Shown here in pieces: positions 36,146 to 47,558 of a stretch of 64,000 nt of DNA. The notes beneath the pieces are model-generated. The model made no database searches and had not been told where the DNA came from. It worked only from the letters and a program-made list of their open reading frames with translations. The position numbers and the translations under genes are program-made. Position 1 is the first letter of the stretch, and each line of letters opens with the position of its first letter. This DNA is from Ferriphaselus sp. R-1 (GTDB lineage Bacteria > Pseudomonadota > Gammaproteobacteria > Burkholderiales > Gallionellaceae), in NCBI RefSeq assembly GCF_000746095.1, contig NZ_JQKP01000012.1, forward strand, positions 1 to 64,000, written 5' to 3'.

Positions 36146-39100
36146 TTACTGAAACTTTTTGTACAAGGTGGCGTAATACAGCACCGGGATGACCACCAGC
36201 GTGAGCACGGTGGAGACCAAAATGCCGAAGATCAGGGCCAGCGCGAGGCCGTTGAAGATCGGGTCATCAAGGATGAACAGCGCACCCAGCATGGCGGCCA
36301 GGCCGGTCAGGATGATGGGCTTGGAACGCGCCGCCGCCGAGTTGATGACCGCATGTTGCAAATCCACTCCGTCACGCAGCTGCAGGTTGATGAAGTCCAC
36401 CAGCAGGATGGAGTTGCGCACGATGATCCCCGCCAGAGCGATCATGCCTATCATCGAGGTGGCGGTGAACTGCGAGCCAAACAGGGCATGTCCCGGCATC
36501 ACGCCGATGATGGTCAGCGGAATGGGTGCCATGATGACCAGCGGCACGACGTAGCTCTTGAACTGCGCCACCACTAGCAGGTAGATCAGGATCAGGCCGA
36601 CGCCGTAGGCGATGCCCATGTCGCGGAAGGTCTCGAAGGTGACCTGCCATTCGCCGTCCCACTTCAGCGCGTAGCTGGCGTAGGGATCGACCGGCTGCTT
36701 GAAGAAGTAAGGCGCGAGCGTGCCGCCCTGTTCCAGCGGCATGTCGGCGACCTTGCCGTTGATGCCGAACATGCCGTACAGCGGGCTGTCCAGCTTGCCC
36801 GCCATGTCGCCGACGACATACACCACCGGCAACAGATCCTTGTGATGGATAGGATAGTCGCGCTGCACCTGCTCAACCTGCACCACCTCGGACAGCGGCA
36901 CCAGCACGCCGTCGCGGGCGCGCACCTTGAGCTTGAGCACATCGTCGATGCGGCTACGGCGCTCGGACGGCAAGCCCAGACGCAAGGGCGGTGCGTACTT
37001 GGACGAAGTTTCGTGCAAGGCGGTCACATCCTGCCCGGCCAGCGCCACTTGCACCACATCGGCGATGTCGCGCGGGGCCACGCCCAGCAGTGCAGCCTTG
37101 CTTTGCAGCACGTGCAGCACCAGCTTGGGTGCGGCTTCCGTCACGCTGTCGTCGATGCCGACGATGTCCGCCGTCTTGCCGAACTGCTCATGCACCTTGC
37201 CCGCCACCTTGCGCGCACCTTCGTAGTCCGGCCCGTAGATCTCGGCCACGATGGGCGACATCACCGGCGGTCCCGGCGGCACTTCCACGACCTTGACCTT
37301 GGCGTTCCACTTCTTGGCGATGGCCTCGATCGGTACGCGCACCGCACTGGCGATCTCGTGGCTGCTGCGGCTGCGGTGATGCTTGTCCTGCAGGTTGACC
37401 TGGATGTCGCCCTGCTCGGAAGCCTCGCGCAGATAATACTGGCGCACCAGCCCGTTGAAGTTGATCGGCGAAGCCGTGCCGGCGTAAGCCTCGAAGTCGG
37501 TCACTTCCGGCACTCCGGCCAGATACGCGCCGATCTCGTGCATCACGCCGGAAGTCTGTTCCAGCGCTGTGCCGCTGGGCATGTCCACTACAACCTGAAA
37601 TTCCGACTTGTTGTCGAACGGCAGCATCTTCAGCACCACCAGCTTGACTACGGCCAGCGACACCGCCAGCGCCAGTCCGCCCAGGATGCCCAGCCACAGC
37701 TTGCGCCGTGCGGCCTTGCCGTGCTCACCGTTGAGGAACGGCGACAAGCGGTTGCGGAAGAAGCGCACCAACGGCGTATCCGCCTCGTCCCGCACTGTGG
37801 CGTGATGCGGCCCCGCCAGCTTGTGCGCCAGCCAGGGCGTGATGACGAAGGCGATCACCAGCGAGATCAGCATGCCCATGCTGGCATTGATCGGGATCGG
37901 GCTCATGTACGGGCCCATCAAGCCGGACACGAAGGCCATCGGCAGCAGCGCCGCGATCACGGTAAAGGTGGCCAGGATGGTCGGGCTGCCGACCTCGTCC
38001 ACAGCCTCGGGAATAATCTCGGACAAGGGCTGGTGCTGCGCCAGTTCGCGGCGACGGTGGATGTTTTCCACCACCACGATGGCATCGTCGACCAGGATGC
38101 CGATGGAGAAGATCAGCGCGAACAGCGACACGCGGTTGAGCGTGAAGCCGTAGGCCCACGAAGCGAACAGCGTGACCGCCAGCGTCAGCAGCACGGCGAT
38201 GCCGACGATGACGGCCTCGCGCCGCCCCAGCGCGAACCAGACCAGCGCCACCACCGCTGCCGTCGCGAACATCAGCTTCTTGATCAGCTTCATCGCCTTG
38301 TCGTTGGCGGTCTCGCCGTAGTTGCGGGTGGTGGTCACCTGCACGTCGGACGGGATCACGCTGCCCTTGAGCTGCTCCACGCGCTGCAACAGCGCATTGG
38401 CGATGTCCACGGCGTTCTCGCCCGGCTTCTTGGTCACCGCCACGGTCACGGCGGTGAACTCACCATGGGCGGCGATGCCCTTGTCGCCAGCCGCCGCGCC
38501 CGCCCCCAGCCAGACATAGCTGGAAGGCTGGTCGGCACCGTCCTGAATGTCGGCCACATCGCGCAGGTAGATAGGCTTGCTGTCGGACACGCCGATCACC
38601 AGTTGACCGACCTCGTTGGCATTGCCGAGGAAGTTGCCGGTCTGCACCAGCACTTCGCGGTTACCCTCGACCAGCGACCCGGCATCCTGCGACACATTGG
38701 CGGCCTGCAAGGCGCCGCGCACTTCCTGCACGGTCAGCTGGTGCGCATTCAGCGCTTCGGGGTTGAGCTGGACGCGCACCACATGCGGGGTCGCGCCCAG
38801 CGTGGTGACTTCGCGGGTGCCCTTGATGCGCTTGAGCTCGGTCTCGATGGCGTGGGCGACCTGGGTCAGCTCCAGCCCGCCGCCGACCTCCTGGTCGCGC
38901 CACAGGGTGAGTGCCAGCACCGGCACGTCGTCGATGCCCTTGGCCTTGATGATGGGCTGGGCCACGCCCAGCGTGGGCGGCAGCCAGTCGGCATGGGACA
39001 GGATGACATCATAGAGTTTGACCAGCGAGGGGACATGCTGCTCGCCGACCTTGAATTGGACCGTCAGCACCGACATGCCGGGCTGCGAGACGGAATAGAC

Positions 39101-39346
39101 GTGATCCACACCGGCGATCTGCGACAGCACTTGCTCGGCGGGAGTCGAAACGGTGCGCGCCACATCCTGCGCGGAAGCACCGGGGTAGGCAATCAGGACG
39201 TTCGCCATGGTCACATTGATCTGCGGCTCCTCTTCGCGCGGCGTCACCACCACCGCGAAGATCCCGAGCAGCACCGCCACCAAAGCCAGCAGCGGCGTCA
39301 TCTGTGAATGTAAGAATGTCCTTGCGATACGTCCTGATATGCCCAT
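36146..39346 (-). CDS. RND efflux transporter permease
   Basis: A 1066-residue inner membrane pump of the resistance-nodulation-division family with 12 spans and two large periplasmic loops. Proton-relay aspartates are in span 4 (SIGILVDDAIVVVENIHRRRE), and the repeat motif is at ALIFGILVSTVLTLVVIPVLY. It lacks a clear metal-RND signature, so it belongs with the AcrB-like or unclassified members and its substrate is unknown. It follows sqr by 9 nt. With the adaptor gene upstream it forms a pump lacking only an outer membrane channel, which is absent from the window. Confidence 0.9.
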   Translation of the reverse strand: MGISGRIARTFLHSQMTPLLALVAVLLGIFAVVVTPREEEPQINVTMANVLIAYPGASAQDVARTVSTPAEQVLSQIAGVDHVYSVSQPGMSVLTVQFKVGEQHVPSLVKLYDVILSHADWLPPTLGVAQPIIKAKGIDDVPVLALTLWRDQEVGGGLELTQVAHAIETELKRIKGTREVTTLGATPHVVRVQLNPEALNAHQLTVQEVRGALQAANVSQDAGSLVEGNREVLVQTGNFLGNANEVGQLVIGVSDSKPIYLRDVADIQDGADQPSSYVWLGAGAAAGDKGIAAHGEFTAVTVAVTKKPGENAVDIANALLQRVEQLKGSVIPSDVQVTTTRNYGETANDKAMKLIKKLMFATAAVVALVWFALGRREAVIVGIAVLLTLAVTLFASWAYGFTLNRVSLFALIFSIGILVDDAIVVVENIHRRRELAQHQPLSEIIPEAVDEVGSPTILATFTVIAALLPMAFVSGLMGPYMSPIPINASMGMLISLVIAFVITPWLAHKLAGPHHATVRDEADTPLVRFFRNRLSPFLNGEHGKAARRKLWLGILGGLALAVSLAVVKLVVLKMLPFDNKSEFQVVVDMPSGTALEQTSGVMHEIGAYLAGVPEVTDFEAYAGTASPINFNGLVRQYYLREASEQGDIQVNLQDKHHRSRSSHEIASAVRVPIEAIAKKWNAKVKVVEVPPGPPVMSPIVAEIYGPDYEGARKVAGKVHEQFGKTADIVGIDDSVTEAAPKLVLHVLQSKAALLGVAPRDIADVVQVALAGQDVTALHETSSKYAPPLRLGLPSERRSRIDDVLKLKVRARDGVLVPLSEVVQVEQVQRDYPIHHKDLLPVVYVVGDMAGKLDSPLYGMFGINGKVADMPLEQGGTLAPYFFKQPVDPYASYALKWDGEWQVTFETFRDMGIAYGVGLILIYLLVVAQFKSYVVPLVIMAPIPLTIIGVMPGHALFGSQFTATSMIGMIALAGIIVRNSILLVDFINLQLRDGVDLQHAVINSAAARSKPIILTGLAAMLGALFILDDPIFNGLALALIFGILVSTVLTLVVIPVLYYATLYKKFQ

Positions 39347-39355
39347 AACTTCCTT

Positions 39356-41694
<2,339 letters not shown>

Positions 41695-41723
41695 CCAGAC
41701 CACCCCAAGATTAATAGTTGAGT

Positions 41724-41757
41724 ATATAAGTATATTCTAATGTTTGTGGGAAATCAA
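41724..41757 (-). promoter_or_regulatory. Promoter with overlapping palindromic operator before the adaptor-sqr-RND genes
   Basis: On the minus strand TTGATT (41752-41757) and TATACT (41729-41734) are 17 nt apart, a good sigma-70 promoter. A perfect palindrome ATATA-AG-TATAT (41724-41735) covers the -10. The promoter starts just after the stop of the ArsR-family gene, so the adaptor-sqr-pump genes can be repressed separately, most simply by that regulator. Confidence 0.65.
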
Positions 41758-41761
41758 ACTC

Positions 41762-42064
41762 TCACTTGCTGCAGAACAGCTCGCGCATCATGCCGACCAG
41801 CTTCAAAGTGCGCAGGTCATCTATCCGGTAATACACTCGATTGGCATCTTTGCGCGTGCACAGCACACCCTTGTCCCGCAGTATCGCCAGATGCTGGGAG
41901 ATGTTGCTCTGTGAAGTGCCGACACTGTCGACGATGTCCTGCACGCTCATCTCGTCCTCACCCAGTACGCACAGGATCTTCAGGCGCAAAGGATGTGCGA
42001 TGGATTTGATCGCCAGAGAAGCCTGCTCGATGTCCTCATCGCGATCGATCAACTGGTTTGCCAT
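41762..42064 (-). CDS. ArsR-family repressor of the SqrR/BigR (persulfide-sensing) type
   Basis: A 100-residue winged-helix regulator (LAIKSIAHPLRLKILCVL, SVGTSQSNISQHLAILRDKGVL, NRVYYRIDD). It lacks the CxC metal site of ArsR/SmtB sensors but has cysteines at 32 and 98. Their spacing of 66 equals that of C41/C107 in SqrR and C42/C108 in BigR, which form a tetrasulfide link with persulfides. C69 is additional. It lies directly upstream of adaptor-sqr-RND, its likely targets. The name SqrR is inferred from cysteine geometry and neighbourhood. The ribosome site GGGAGA is good. Confidence 0.82.
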   Translation of the reverse strand: MANQLIDRDEDIEQASLAIKSIAHPLRLKILCVLGEDEMSVQDIVDSVGTSQSNISQHLAILRDKGVLCTRKDANRVYYRIDDLRTLKLVGMMRELFCSK

Positions 42065-42219
42065 GTTCTCCCTATCATTTCGACAACGCCGTCGTGCTCG
42101 GCAGCGACTTAAGTTAAAATACCCGACCTAAAAATCGGGGAACTTGCGACCGGCTGAACCACTCTATCGCTCCAATCGCAAGTCCTTAAGCAATCGCTCA
42201 TATTCTGATACAACACGCC

Positions 42220-43758
42220 ATGAAAGTCACTCCTGTCTTACTGCTCATTCTGGATGGCTTCGGCTATCGCGAAGATACCGACTACAACGCCATCACCAGC
42301 GCACACAAACCCAACTGGGATCGCCTGTGGGCAAGCTATCCGCACACCCTGATCCACACCTCGGAGATGGCCGTCGGTCTGCCTGACGGACAGATGGGCA
42401 ACTCCGAGGTCGGCCACCTCAACATCGGTGCCGGACGTGTGGTGTATCAGGAGCTGACCCGCGTGGATGTGGCGATCCAGGATGGCAGCTTCAACACCAA
42501 TCCCGCCTTCACTCAGGCCATCGCCCAGGTCAAGCAGAGCGGCAAGGCGCTGCACGTTCTGGGACTGCTCTCCCCCGGCGGCGTACACAGCCATGAAAGC
42601 CACATCCACGCCATGCTGGAACTGGCGCAACGGTCCGGACTGAGCCGGGTATATGTCCACGCCTTCCTCGATGGGCGCGACACGCCGCCGCGTTCCGCCG
42701 CTGCCTCGTTGCAGCGCCTGCAAGCCAAGTGCGATGCCCTGGGTACTGGCCGTATCGCCTCGGTCGTGGGCCGCTATTTCGCCATGGACAGAGACAATCG
42801 CTGGGACCGAGTGCAGTCCGCCTACGATCTGCTCACTCAAGGCCGCGCCGCGTTCGCCGCCACCGATGCCCTCACCGCATTGAACAATGCCTATGCGCGC
42901 GACGAGAACGACGAGTTCGTCCGGGCCACCGCCATCGTGCCCCCAGGCAGCCAACCGGTGGGCATGGAAGACGGCGATGCAGTGATATTCATGAATTTCC
43001 GCGCCGACCGCGCGCGCCAGCTCACCCATGCGCTGACCGACGCAGAGTTTTCCGGCTTCACCCGCGAAGTGCTGCCGCGACTCTCCAGCTTCGTCACCTT
43101 GAGCAATTACGGTGAAGACATACACGCCACAGCAGCGTTCTCGCCGGAGGCCATCCGCAACGGCATCGGCGAATACCTGTCGAATCTGGGACTGAAACAG
43201 TTGCGCATCGCCGAGACCGAGAAGTACGCTCACGTCACCTACTTCATGAGTGGCGGCTCGGAGCAGCCCTATCCCGGCGAAGATCGCATCCTGGTGCCGT
43301 CACCCAACGTGGCGACCTACGATCTGAAGCCGGAGATGAGTGCGTTCGAGGTGACCGACAAGCTGGTGGCCGCCATCCAGAGCGGCCAGTACCAGGCCAT
43401 CATCTGCAACTACGCCAACGGCGACATGGTCGGCCATAGCGGCGACTTGGCGGCGGCGATCAAGGCCGTCGAAGCCCTCGACATCTGCATCGGTCGCGTG
43501 GTCGAAGCCATGCAGGCTGCTGGTGGCGAAGTGCTCATTACCGCCGACCACGGCAACGTCGAGCAGATGCTCGACCGCAGCACACATCAGGCGCATACGG
43601 CACACACCCTGAACACCGTGCCCTTCCTGTACATAGGCCGACCAGCGCAACTGGCTGCGACCGGCGCGCTTAAAGATATCGCCCCTTCGCTGCTGACCAT
43701 GATGGGACTACCCCAACCGGTCGAGATGACGGGACATAGCCTGATCCAGTTGCAGTGA
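42220..43758 (+). CDS. gpmI: 2,3-bisphosphoglycerate-independent phosphoglycerate mutase
   Basis: GpmI interconverts 3- and 2-phosphoglycerate using two manganese ions. The 512-residue protein of the alkaline phosphatase superfamily shows LLLILDGFG, the phosphoserine motif [17 protein letters not shown] (Ser about 62), [24 protein letters not shown] and [11 protein letters not shown]. No strong ribosome site precedes the ATG. It leads gpmI-envC-ctpA, a widely conserved order, and overlaps envC by GTGA. It is divergent from the ArsR-type gene across 155 nt. Confidence 0.95.
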   Translation: MKVTPVLLLILDGFGYREDTDYNAITSAHKPNWDRLWASYPHTLIHTSEMAVGLPDGQMGNSEVGHLNIGAGRVVYQELTRVDVAIQDGSFNTNPAFTQAIAQVKQSGKALHVLGLLSPGGVHSHESHIHAMLELAQRSGLSRVYVHAFLDGRDTPPRSAAASLQRLQAKCDALGTGRIASVVGRYFAMDRDNRWDRVQSAYDLLTQGRAAFAATDALTALNNAYARDENDEFVRATAIVPPGSQPVGMEDGDAVIFMNFRADRARQLTHALTDAEFSGFTREVLPRLSSFVTLSNYGEDIHATAAFSPEAIRNGIGEYLSNLGLKQLRIAETEKYAHVTYFMSGGSEQPYPGEDRILVPSPNVATYDLKPEMSAFEVTDKLVAAIQSGQYQAIICNYANGDMVGHSGDLAAAIKAVEALDICIGRVVEAMQAAGGEVLITADHGNVEQMLDRSTHQAHTAHTLNTVPFLYIGRPAQLAATGALKDIAPSLLTMMGLPQPVEMTGHSLIQLQ

Positions 43759-44960
43759 GTCTGCCCCTTCGTCTGCTGCTTTGCCTCGGCCTGCTGCTAA
43801 GCCAGCCGGCCGGGGCCGGAAATCCCCGACAAGAGGAACTGGAGCAGTTGCGCGAACGCATCCGCAGCATGCAGCAGGCACTGGAAAAGACCACCGAGAC
43901 CAAATCCGAAGCCGCCGACTCACTGCGGGATTCGGAGCGGGCCATCAGCAACAGCAACCGAGCGCTCGCCGATCTGGCCGAACAGAAGCACGACAGCAAT
44001 CAGGAGCTTGAGCAACTGGCGCGCCGCTCCGCGCAGATCGGCCAGGACATGGAAGGCCAGCAGGCCCTGCTGGGCAAGCTGCTGTATCAGCAATACGTCG
44101 GCGGACAACACGAATACCTGCGTCTTCTGTTCAATGGCCGCAATCCCAACCAGATCGCCCGCGACCTGAGTTATTACGAATACATCGCCCGTGACCGTGC
44201 CGCCTGGCTGGACAAGCTGCGCGCGAATCTGGCTCAACTGGCCAGCGTGACCGAACAGACCCGCGAAAAGCGCGCCCAGATCGTTGCTCTGCAACGCGAG
44301 GAGCAAACACAGAAGGCGAAACTGGAGCAGGAAAAGGGGGCGCGCCAGAAGATGCTCGTCGATCTGGCCCAGAAGCTGAAGCAACAACGGCGCGAGATAG
44401 CCCGTATGCAGGAGAACGAGAGCCGCTTGAGCAAGCTGATGGAGCAACTCGCGAAGCTGCGGGCCAAACCGCGCAGCAAGGAACGCGCACCGACCGTCGC
44501 CACGCCTGCCGTCCCCGCCCGGCAAAACGACAAGCTGCCCGACGCGCGCCATGACGGCAGCAGCTTCGCCCAGCTGCGCGGCAAGCTGGCGCTGCCGGTG
44601 AAGGGCGCGATCAGCAACCAGTTCGGTGCCACCCGCCCGGATAGCAGCATGCAATGGAAGGGGCTGTTCATGCGCGCCTCCGCCGGTCAGCCGGTCAAGG
44701 CCGTAGCGGCTGGCCAGGTGGTCTATGCCGACTGGCTGCGCGGCTTCGGCAACCTGCTCATCGTCGATCACGGCGATGGCTACATGAGCTTGTACGGCAA
44801 CAACGAAACGCTGTACAAACAGGTCGGCGACGAGCTGCGCGGCGGCGACACCGTGGCCGCCGTAGGCAACAGCGGCGGAAACGAGACTTCCGGTTTATAC
44901 TTCGAGCTACGCCATGAGGGCAAACCGTTCGACCCGATGAAATGGGTGAGCGGCAGGTAA
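43755..44960 (+). CDS. envC: Murein hydrolase activator EnvC (degenerate LytM protein)
   Basis: EnvC is periplasmic and switches on the septal amidases during cell separation. The 401-residue protein has a signal peptide ([20 protein letters not shown]), a long coiled coil from about residue 28 to 235, and a C-terminal LytM/M23 domain ([46 protein letters not shown]). In active M23 enzymes the last motif is HLHFE-like. Here its first histidine is missing, as in activators without own activity. The start is GTG overlapping the gpmI stop. Confidence 0.92.
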   Translation: MSLPLRLLLCLGLLLSQPAGAGNPRQEELEQLRERIRSMQQALEKTTETKSEAADSLRDSERAISNSNRALADLAEQKHDSNQELEQLARRSAQIGQDMEGQQALLGKLLYQQYVGGQHEYLRLLFNGRNPNQIARDLSYYEYIARDRAAWLDKLRANLAQLASVTEQTREKRAQIVALQREEQTQKAKLEQEKGARQKMLVDLAQKLKQQRREIARMQENESRLSKLMEQLAKLRAKPRSKERAPTVATPAVPARQNDKLPDARHDGSSFAQLRGKLALPVKGAISNQFGATRPDSSMQWKGLFMRASAGQPVKAVAAGQVVYADWLRGFGNLLIVDHGDGYMSLYGNNETLYKQVGDELRGGDTVAAVGNSGGNETSGLYFELRHEGKPFDPMKWVSGR

Positions 44961-44975
44961 TCACAGGACAGACAG

Positions 44976-46379
44976 ATGCGCAATCGAATCGAGAAATTTG
45001 GCCTGATCGGCATGGGACTTATCGCAGGCGTGGCACTCAGCCTGCATTTTTCTGCCAGCGCCGAGAAGGAAGCTGCCCAGCCCCTGCCGGTGGAGGAGAT
45101 GCGCGCCTTCGCCGACGTGTTCGGCAGGATCAAGAGCGATTACGTCGAGCCGGTCAGCGACAAGAAGCTGATGACCGAAGCCATCAACGGCATGCTGAGC
45201 GGCCTGGACCCGCACTCGGCTTACCTTGAGGGCGACGCCTTCAAGGAGTTGCAGATCAACACTCAGGGCGAGTTCGGCGGGCTGGGCATCGAGGTCGGCA
45301 TGGAAGACGGCCTGGTCAAGGTCATCTCCCCCATCGAAGACACCCCGGCCTATCACGCGGGCATCAAGGCGGGCGACCTGATCCTCAAGCTGGACGACAC
45401 GCTGGTCAAGGGGTTGACGCTGAACGATGCGGTCAAGCGCATGCGTGGCAAGCCTGGCTCCAAGATCACGCTCACCGTGATCCGCAAGAGCGAGCCCAAG
45501 CCGTTCCCTGTGGTCATCACCCGCGCCGTCATCAAGACCCAGAGCGTCAAATCCAAGATGATCGAGCCCGGTTATGGCTTCATCCGCGTCACCCAGTTCC
45601 AGGAGCACACCGGTGAGAATCTGGCCAAGGCCATCGACAGCCTGTACAAGCAGAACAACGGCGAGTTGCACGGCCTGGTGCTCGACTTGCGCAACGATCC
45701 GGGCGGGCTGTTGAATGGCGCAGTCGGTGTTGCCGCCGCCTTCCTGCCCAAGGACACGCTGGTGGTCTATACCGAAGGGCGCACCGAGGATGCCAAGATG
45801 AACCTGACCACGGCCCCCGAGAACTACTTGCGCGGGGACAAAGAGGACTACCTGAAGAACCTGCCCGCCTCGGTCAAGAACGTGCCCATGGTGGTGCTGG
45901 TCAACGGTGGCTCCGCCTCCGCCTCCGAGATCGTCGCCGGTGCCTTGCAGGACCATAAGCGCGCCCTGATCATGGGCACCCAGACCTTCGGCAAAGGCTC
46001 GGTGCAGACCATCCTGCCGCTCAGCAACAACTCGGCCATCAAGCTGACCACCGCGCGTTACTACACGCCGAATGGCCGCTCGATCCAGGCCAAGGGCATC
46101 GTTCCGGACATCGTATCGGAAGACCCGGCCACCGCCGCGCAGGAGAGCGCCTTCCGCCTGCGCGAAGCCGATCTCTCGCACCATCTGAGCAACGACAAGC
46201 AGCCTGAGGATACGGCGGCCAGCAAGCCGGCCGCTCCCGCCAAGGAAGCCCCGAAGCCCAAGGAAGGTGATGCCGCCAAGCCCGAGATCACCGAGTTCGG
46301 CGCGAAGAACGACTTCCAGTTGAACCAGGCGATGAGCCTGCTCAAGGGCATGCACATCCTGCAAGGCAAGAAACCCTAG
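44976..46379 (+). CDS. ctpA: Carboxy-terminal processing protease (S41 family)
   Basis: This 467-residue periplasmic serine protease trims or degrades envelope proteins. It has a signal anchor (residues about 7-28), a PDZ domain (about 90-180, GLGIEVGMEDGLVKVISPIEDTPAYHAGIKAGDLILKLDD) and the catalytic core. The core has LDLRNDPGGLL, the nucleophile in NGGSASASEIVAGAL and the lysine in GTQTFGKGSVQT. A Pro/Ala/Lys-rich stretch near 410-430 precedes a short C-terminal tail. It lies 15 nt after envC, the usual neighbour. Confidence 0.94.
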   Translation: MRNRIEKFGLIGMGLIAGVALSLHFSASAEKEAAQPLPVEEMRAFADVFGRIKSDYVEPVSDKKLMTEAINGMLSGLDPHSAYLEGDAFKELQINTQGEFGGLGIEVGMEDGLVKVISPIEDTPAYHAGIKAGDLILKLDDTLVKGLTLNDAVKRMRGKPGSKITLTVIRKSEPKPFPVVITRAVIKTQSVKSKMIEPGYGFIRVTQFQEHTGENLAKAIDSLYKQNNGELHGLVLDLRNDPGGLLNGAVGVAAAFLPKDTLVVYTEGRTEDAKMNLTTAPENYLRGDKEDYLKNLPASVKNVPMVVLVNGGSASASEIVAGALQDHKRALIMGTQTFGKGSVQTILPLSNNSAIKLTTARYYTPNGRSIQAKGIVPDIVSEDPATAAQESAFRLREADLSHHLSNDKQPEDTAASKPAAPAKEAPKPKEGDAAKPEITEFGAKNDFQLNQAMSLLKGMHILQGKKP

Positions 46380-46387
46380 GTGAACCG

Positions 46388-46792
46388 ATGATCAATCCAT
46401 TCGAGACGCAAAAGGAGCGCGAGCTGTTTTTCGCCGAGCAGCCGCCGGGGCAGGTCGAACGCGCCCTCGAACTGCTCACCGGCTTGTACGAGTTCAGGGT
46501 CGAACGCGGCTCCCTGCCGAACAGCCTGCGTATCGGCTACGACATCCAGCATTACTCGCTGGAAGGACTGGAGCATGCGCTGATCGAAGAGGGCTTCCAG
46601 TTCGAGGACAACGTCGTGCGCAAGCTTGGCCGCAAGCTGATCTATTACTGTGAAGATGTGCAGTACCACAACCTCAGGATGCCGGAATGGCAGACCAAAA
46701 CGCGTGGTCGGGAGATCTTCGTCAAGGTCTACGAACACCATTCCCACGGCGATCACGACGATACGCCGAAAGAGCTGCGCGAATTCAAGTAA
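46388..46792 (+). CDS. Conserved hypothetical protein
   Basis: A 134-residue soluble, acidic protein without signal or spans. I do not recognise a named domain. Its C-terminal region has a His/Asp cluster (YEHHSHGDHDDTPKEL) that could bind metal. The ribosome site GGTGA overlaps the ctpA stop, and moeB starts 4 nt after its end, so it is co-expressed with them. Its fixed place between ctpA and moeB suggests a real gene. Confidence 0.75.
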   Translation: MINPFETQKERELFFAEQPPGQVERALELLTGLYEFRVERGSLPNSLRIGYDIQHYSLEGLEHALIEEGFQFEDNVVRKLGRKLIYYCEDVQYHNLRMPEWQTKTRGREIFVKVYEHHSHGDHDDTPKELREFK

Positions 46793-46796
46793 GCCC

Positions 46797-47558
46797 GTGA
46801 ACGACGCTGAGCTGCTGCGTTACAGCCGACACATCCTGCTGCCGGAGATCGGCATCGAAGGGCAGGACAAGCTGAACGCCGCCCATGCACTGGTGATAGG
46901 CGCGGGTGGCTTGGGTTCGCCTGCCGCGTTGTTTCTGGCCGCCAGCGGTGTCGGCACGGTCACCCTCTGTGATGGCGACACCGTCGACCTGACCAACCTG
47001 CAGCGCCAGATCCTGCATCGCACCGCCAGCGTCGGGCTGAACAAAGTCGATTCGGCCAGAGCAGCGCTGGCCGAGATCAACCCCGCGATACAAGTGCGCA
47101 CCGTGGCGGAGCGCGTGGATGAGGCCCGTCTGGCGGAGTTGGCCGCCGAGGCCGACGTAGTGCTGGATTGCAGCGACAACTTCGACACCCGCTACGCCAT
47201 CAACCGCGTCTGCTCCCGCTTGCGCAAACCGCTGGTATCCGGCGCAGCCACGCGCTTTGACGGGCAGATCACGGTGTTCGACCTGCGCCAGCCGGACAGC
47301 CCCTGCTACCACTGTCTCTATCCTGAGCACGCCGAAAGCGCCGAGACCCGCTGCGCGGTGATGGGCGTGTTCGCGCCGCTGGTCGGTGTCATCGGCAGCC
47401 TGCAAGCTGCCGAGGCATTGAAACTGCTAATGGATGTGGGCAAGCCCCTGACCGGGCGCCTGCTGGTGACCGACATGCTGGGTATGAACTGGCGCACGCT
47501 CACACTGGTGCGGGATGCGCAGTGTCCGGTGTGTCAGGCACGGGATGCGCAGAACTAG
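46797..47558 (+). CDS. moeB: HesA/MoeB/ThiF family adenylyltransferase
   Basis: E1-like enzymes of this family adenylate the C-terminal glycine of a ubiquitin-like sulfur carrier (MoaD or ThiS) before sulfur transfer. The 253-residue protein has RYSRHILLPEIGIEGQ, the nucleotide loop VIGAGGLGSPAALFLAASG, NLQRQILH, LDCSDNFDTRYAINRVC. Zinc cysteines are in CYHC and the final CPVC, and the presumed transfer cysteine is in TRCAVMGVFAPLVGVIG. Without moaD or thiS nearby the carrier is not decided. The start is GTG. The end shares the palindrome CTAG with the convergent hrpA stop. Confidence 0.9.
   Translation: MNDAELLRYSRHILLPEIGIEGQDKLNAAHALVIGAGGLGSPAALFLAASGVGTVTLCDGDTVDLTNLQRQILHRTASVGLNKVDSARAALAEINPAIQVRTVAERVDEARLAELAAEADVVLDCSDNFDTRYAINRVCSRLRKPLVSGAATRFDGQITVFDLRQPDSPCYHCLYPEHAESAETRCAVMGVFAPLVGVIGSLQAAEALKLLMDVGKPLTGRLLVTDMLGMNWRTLTLVRDAQCPVCQARDAQN

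Noticed and set aside
36842-39307. 821-codon plus-strand open frame opposite the RND permease
   Set aside because: It is antisense to a conserved pump gene in a GC-rich genome. The composition (Arg/His/Gln/Asp) and lack of motifs mark it as a shadow frame.
41762-42064. Arsenic or zinc sensor (classical ArsR/SmtB) for the regulator
   Set aside because: There is no CxC in the recognition helix and no His/Asp alpha-5 metal site. The cysteine spacing and neighbouring sqr point to the SqrR/BigR branch.
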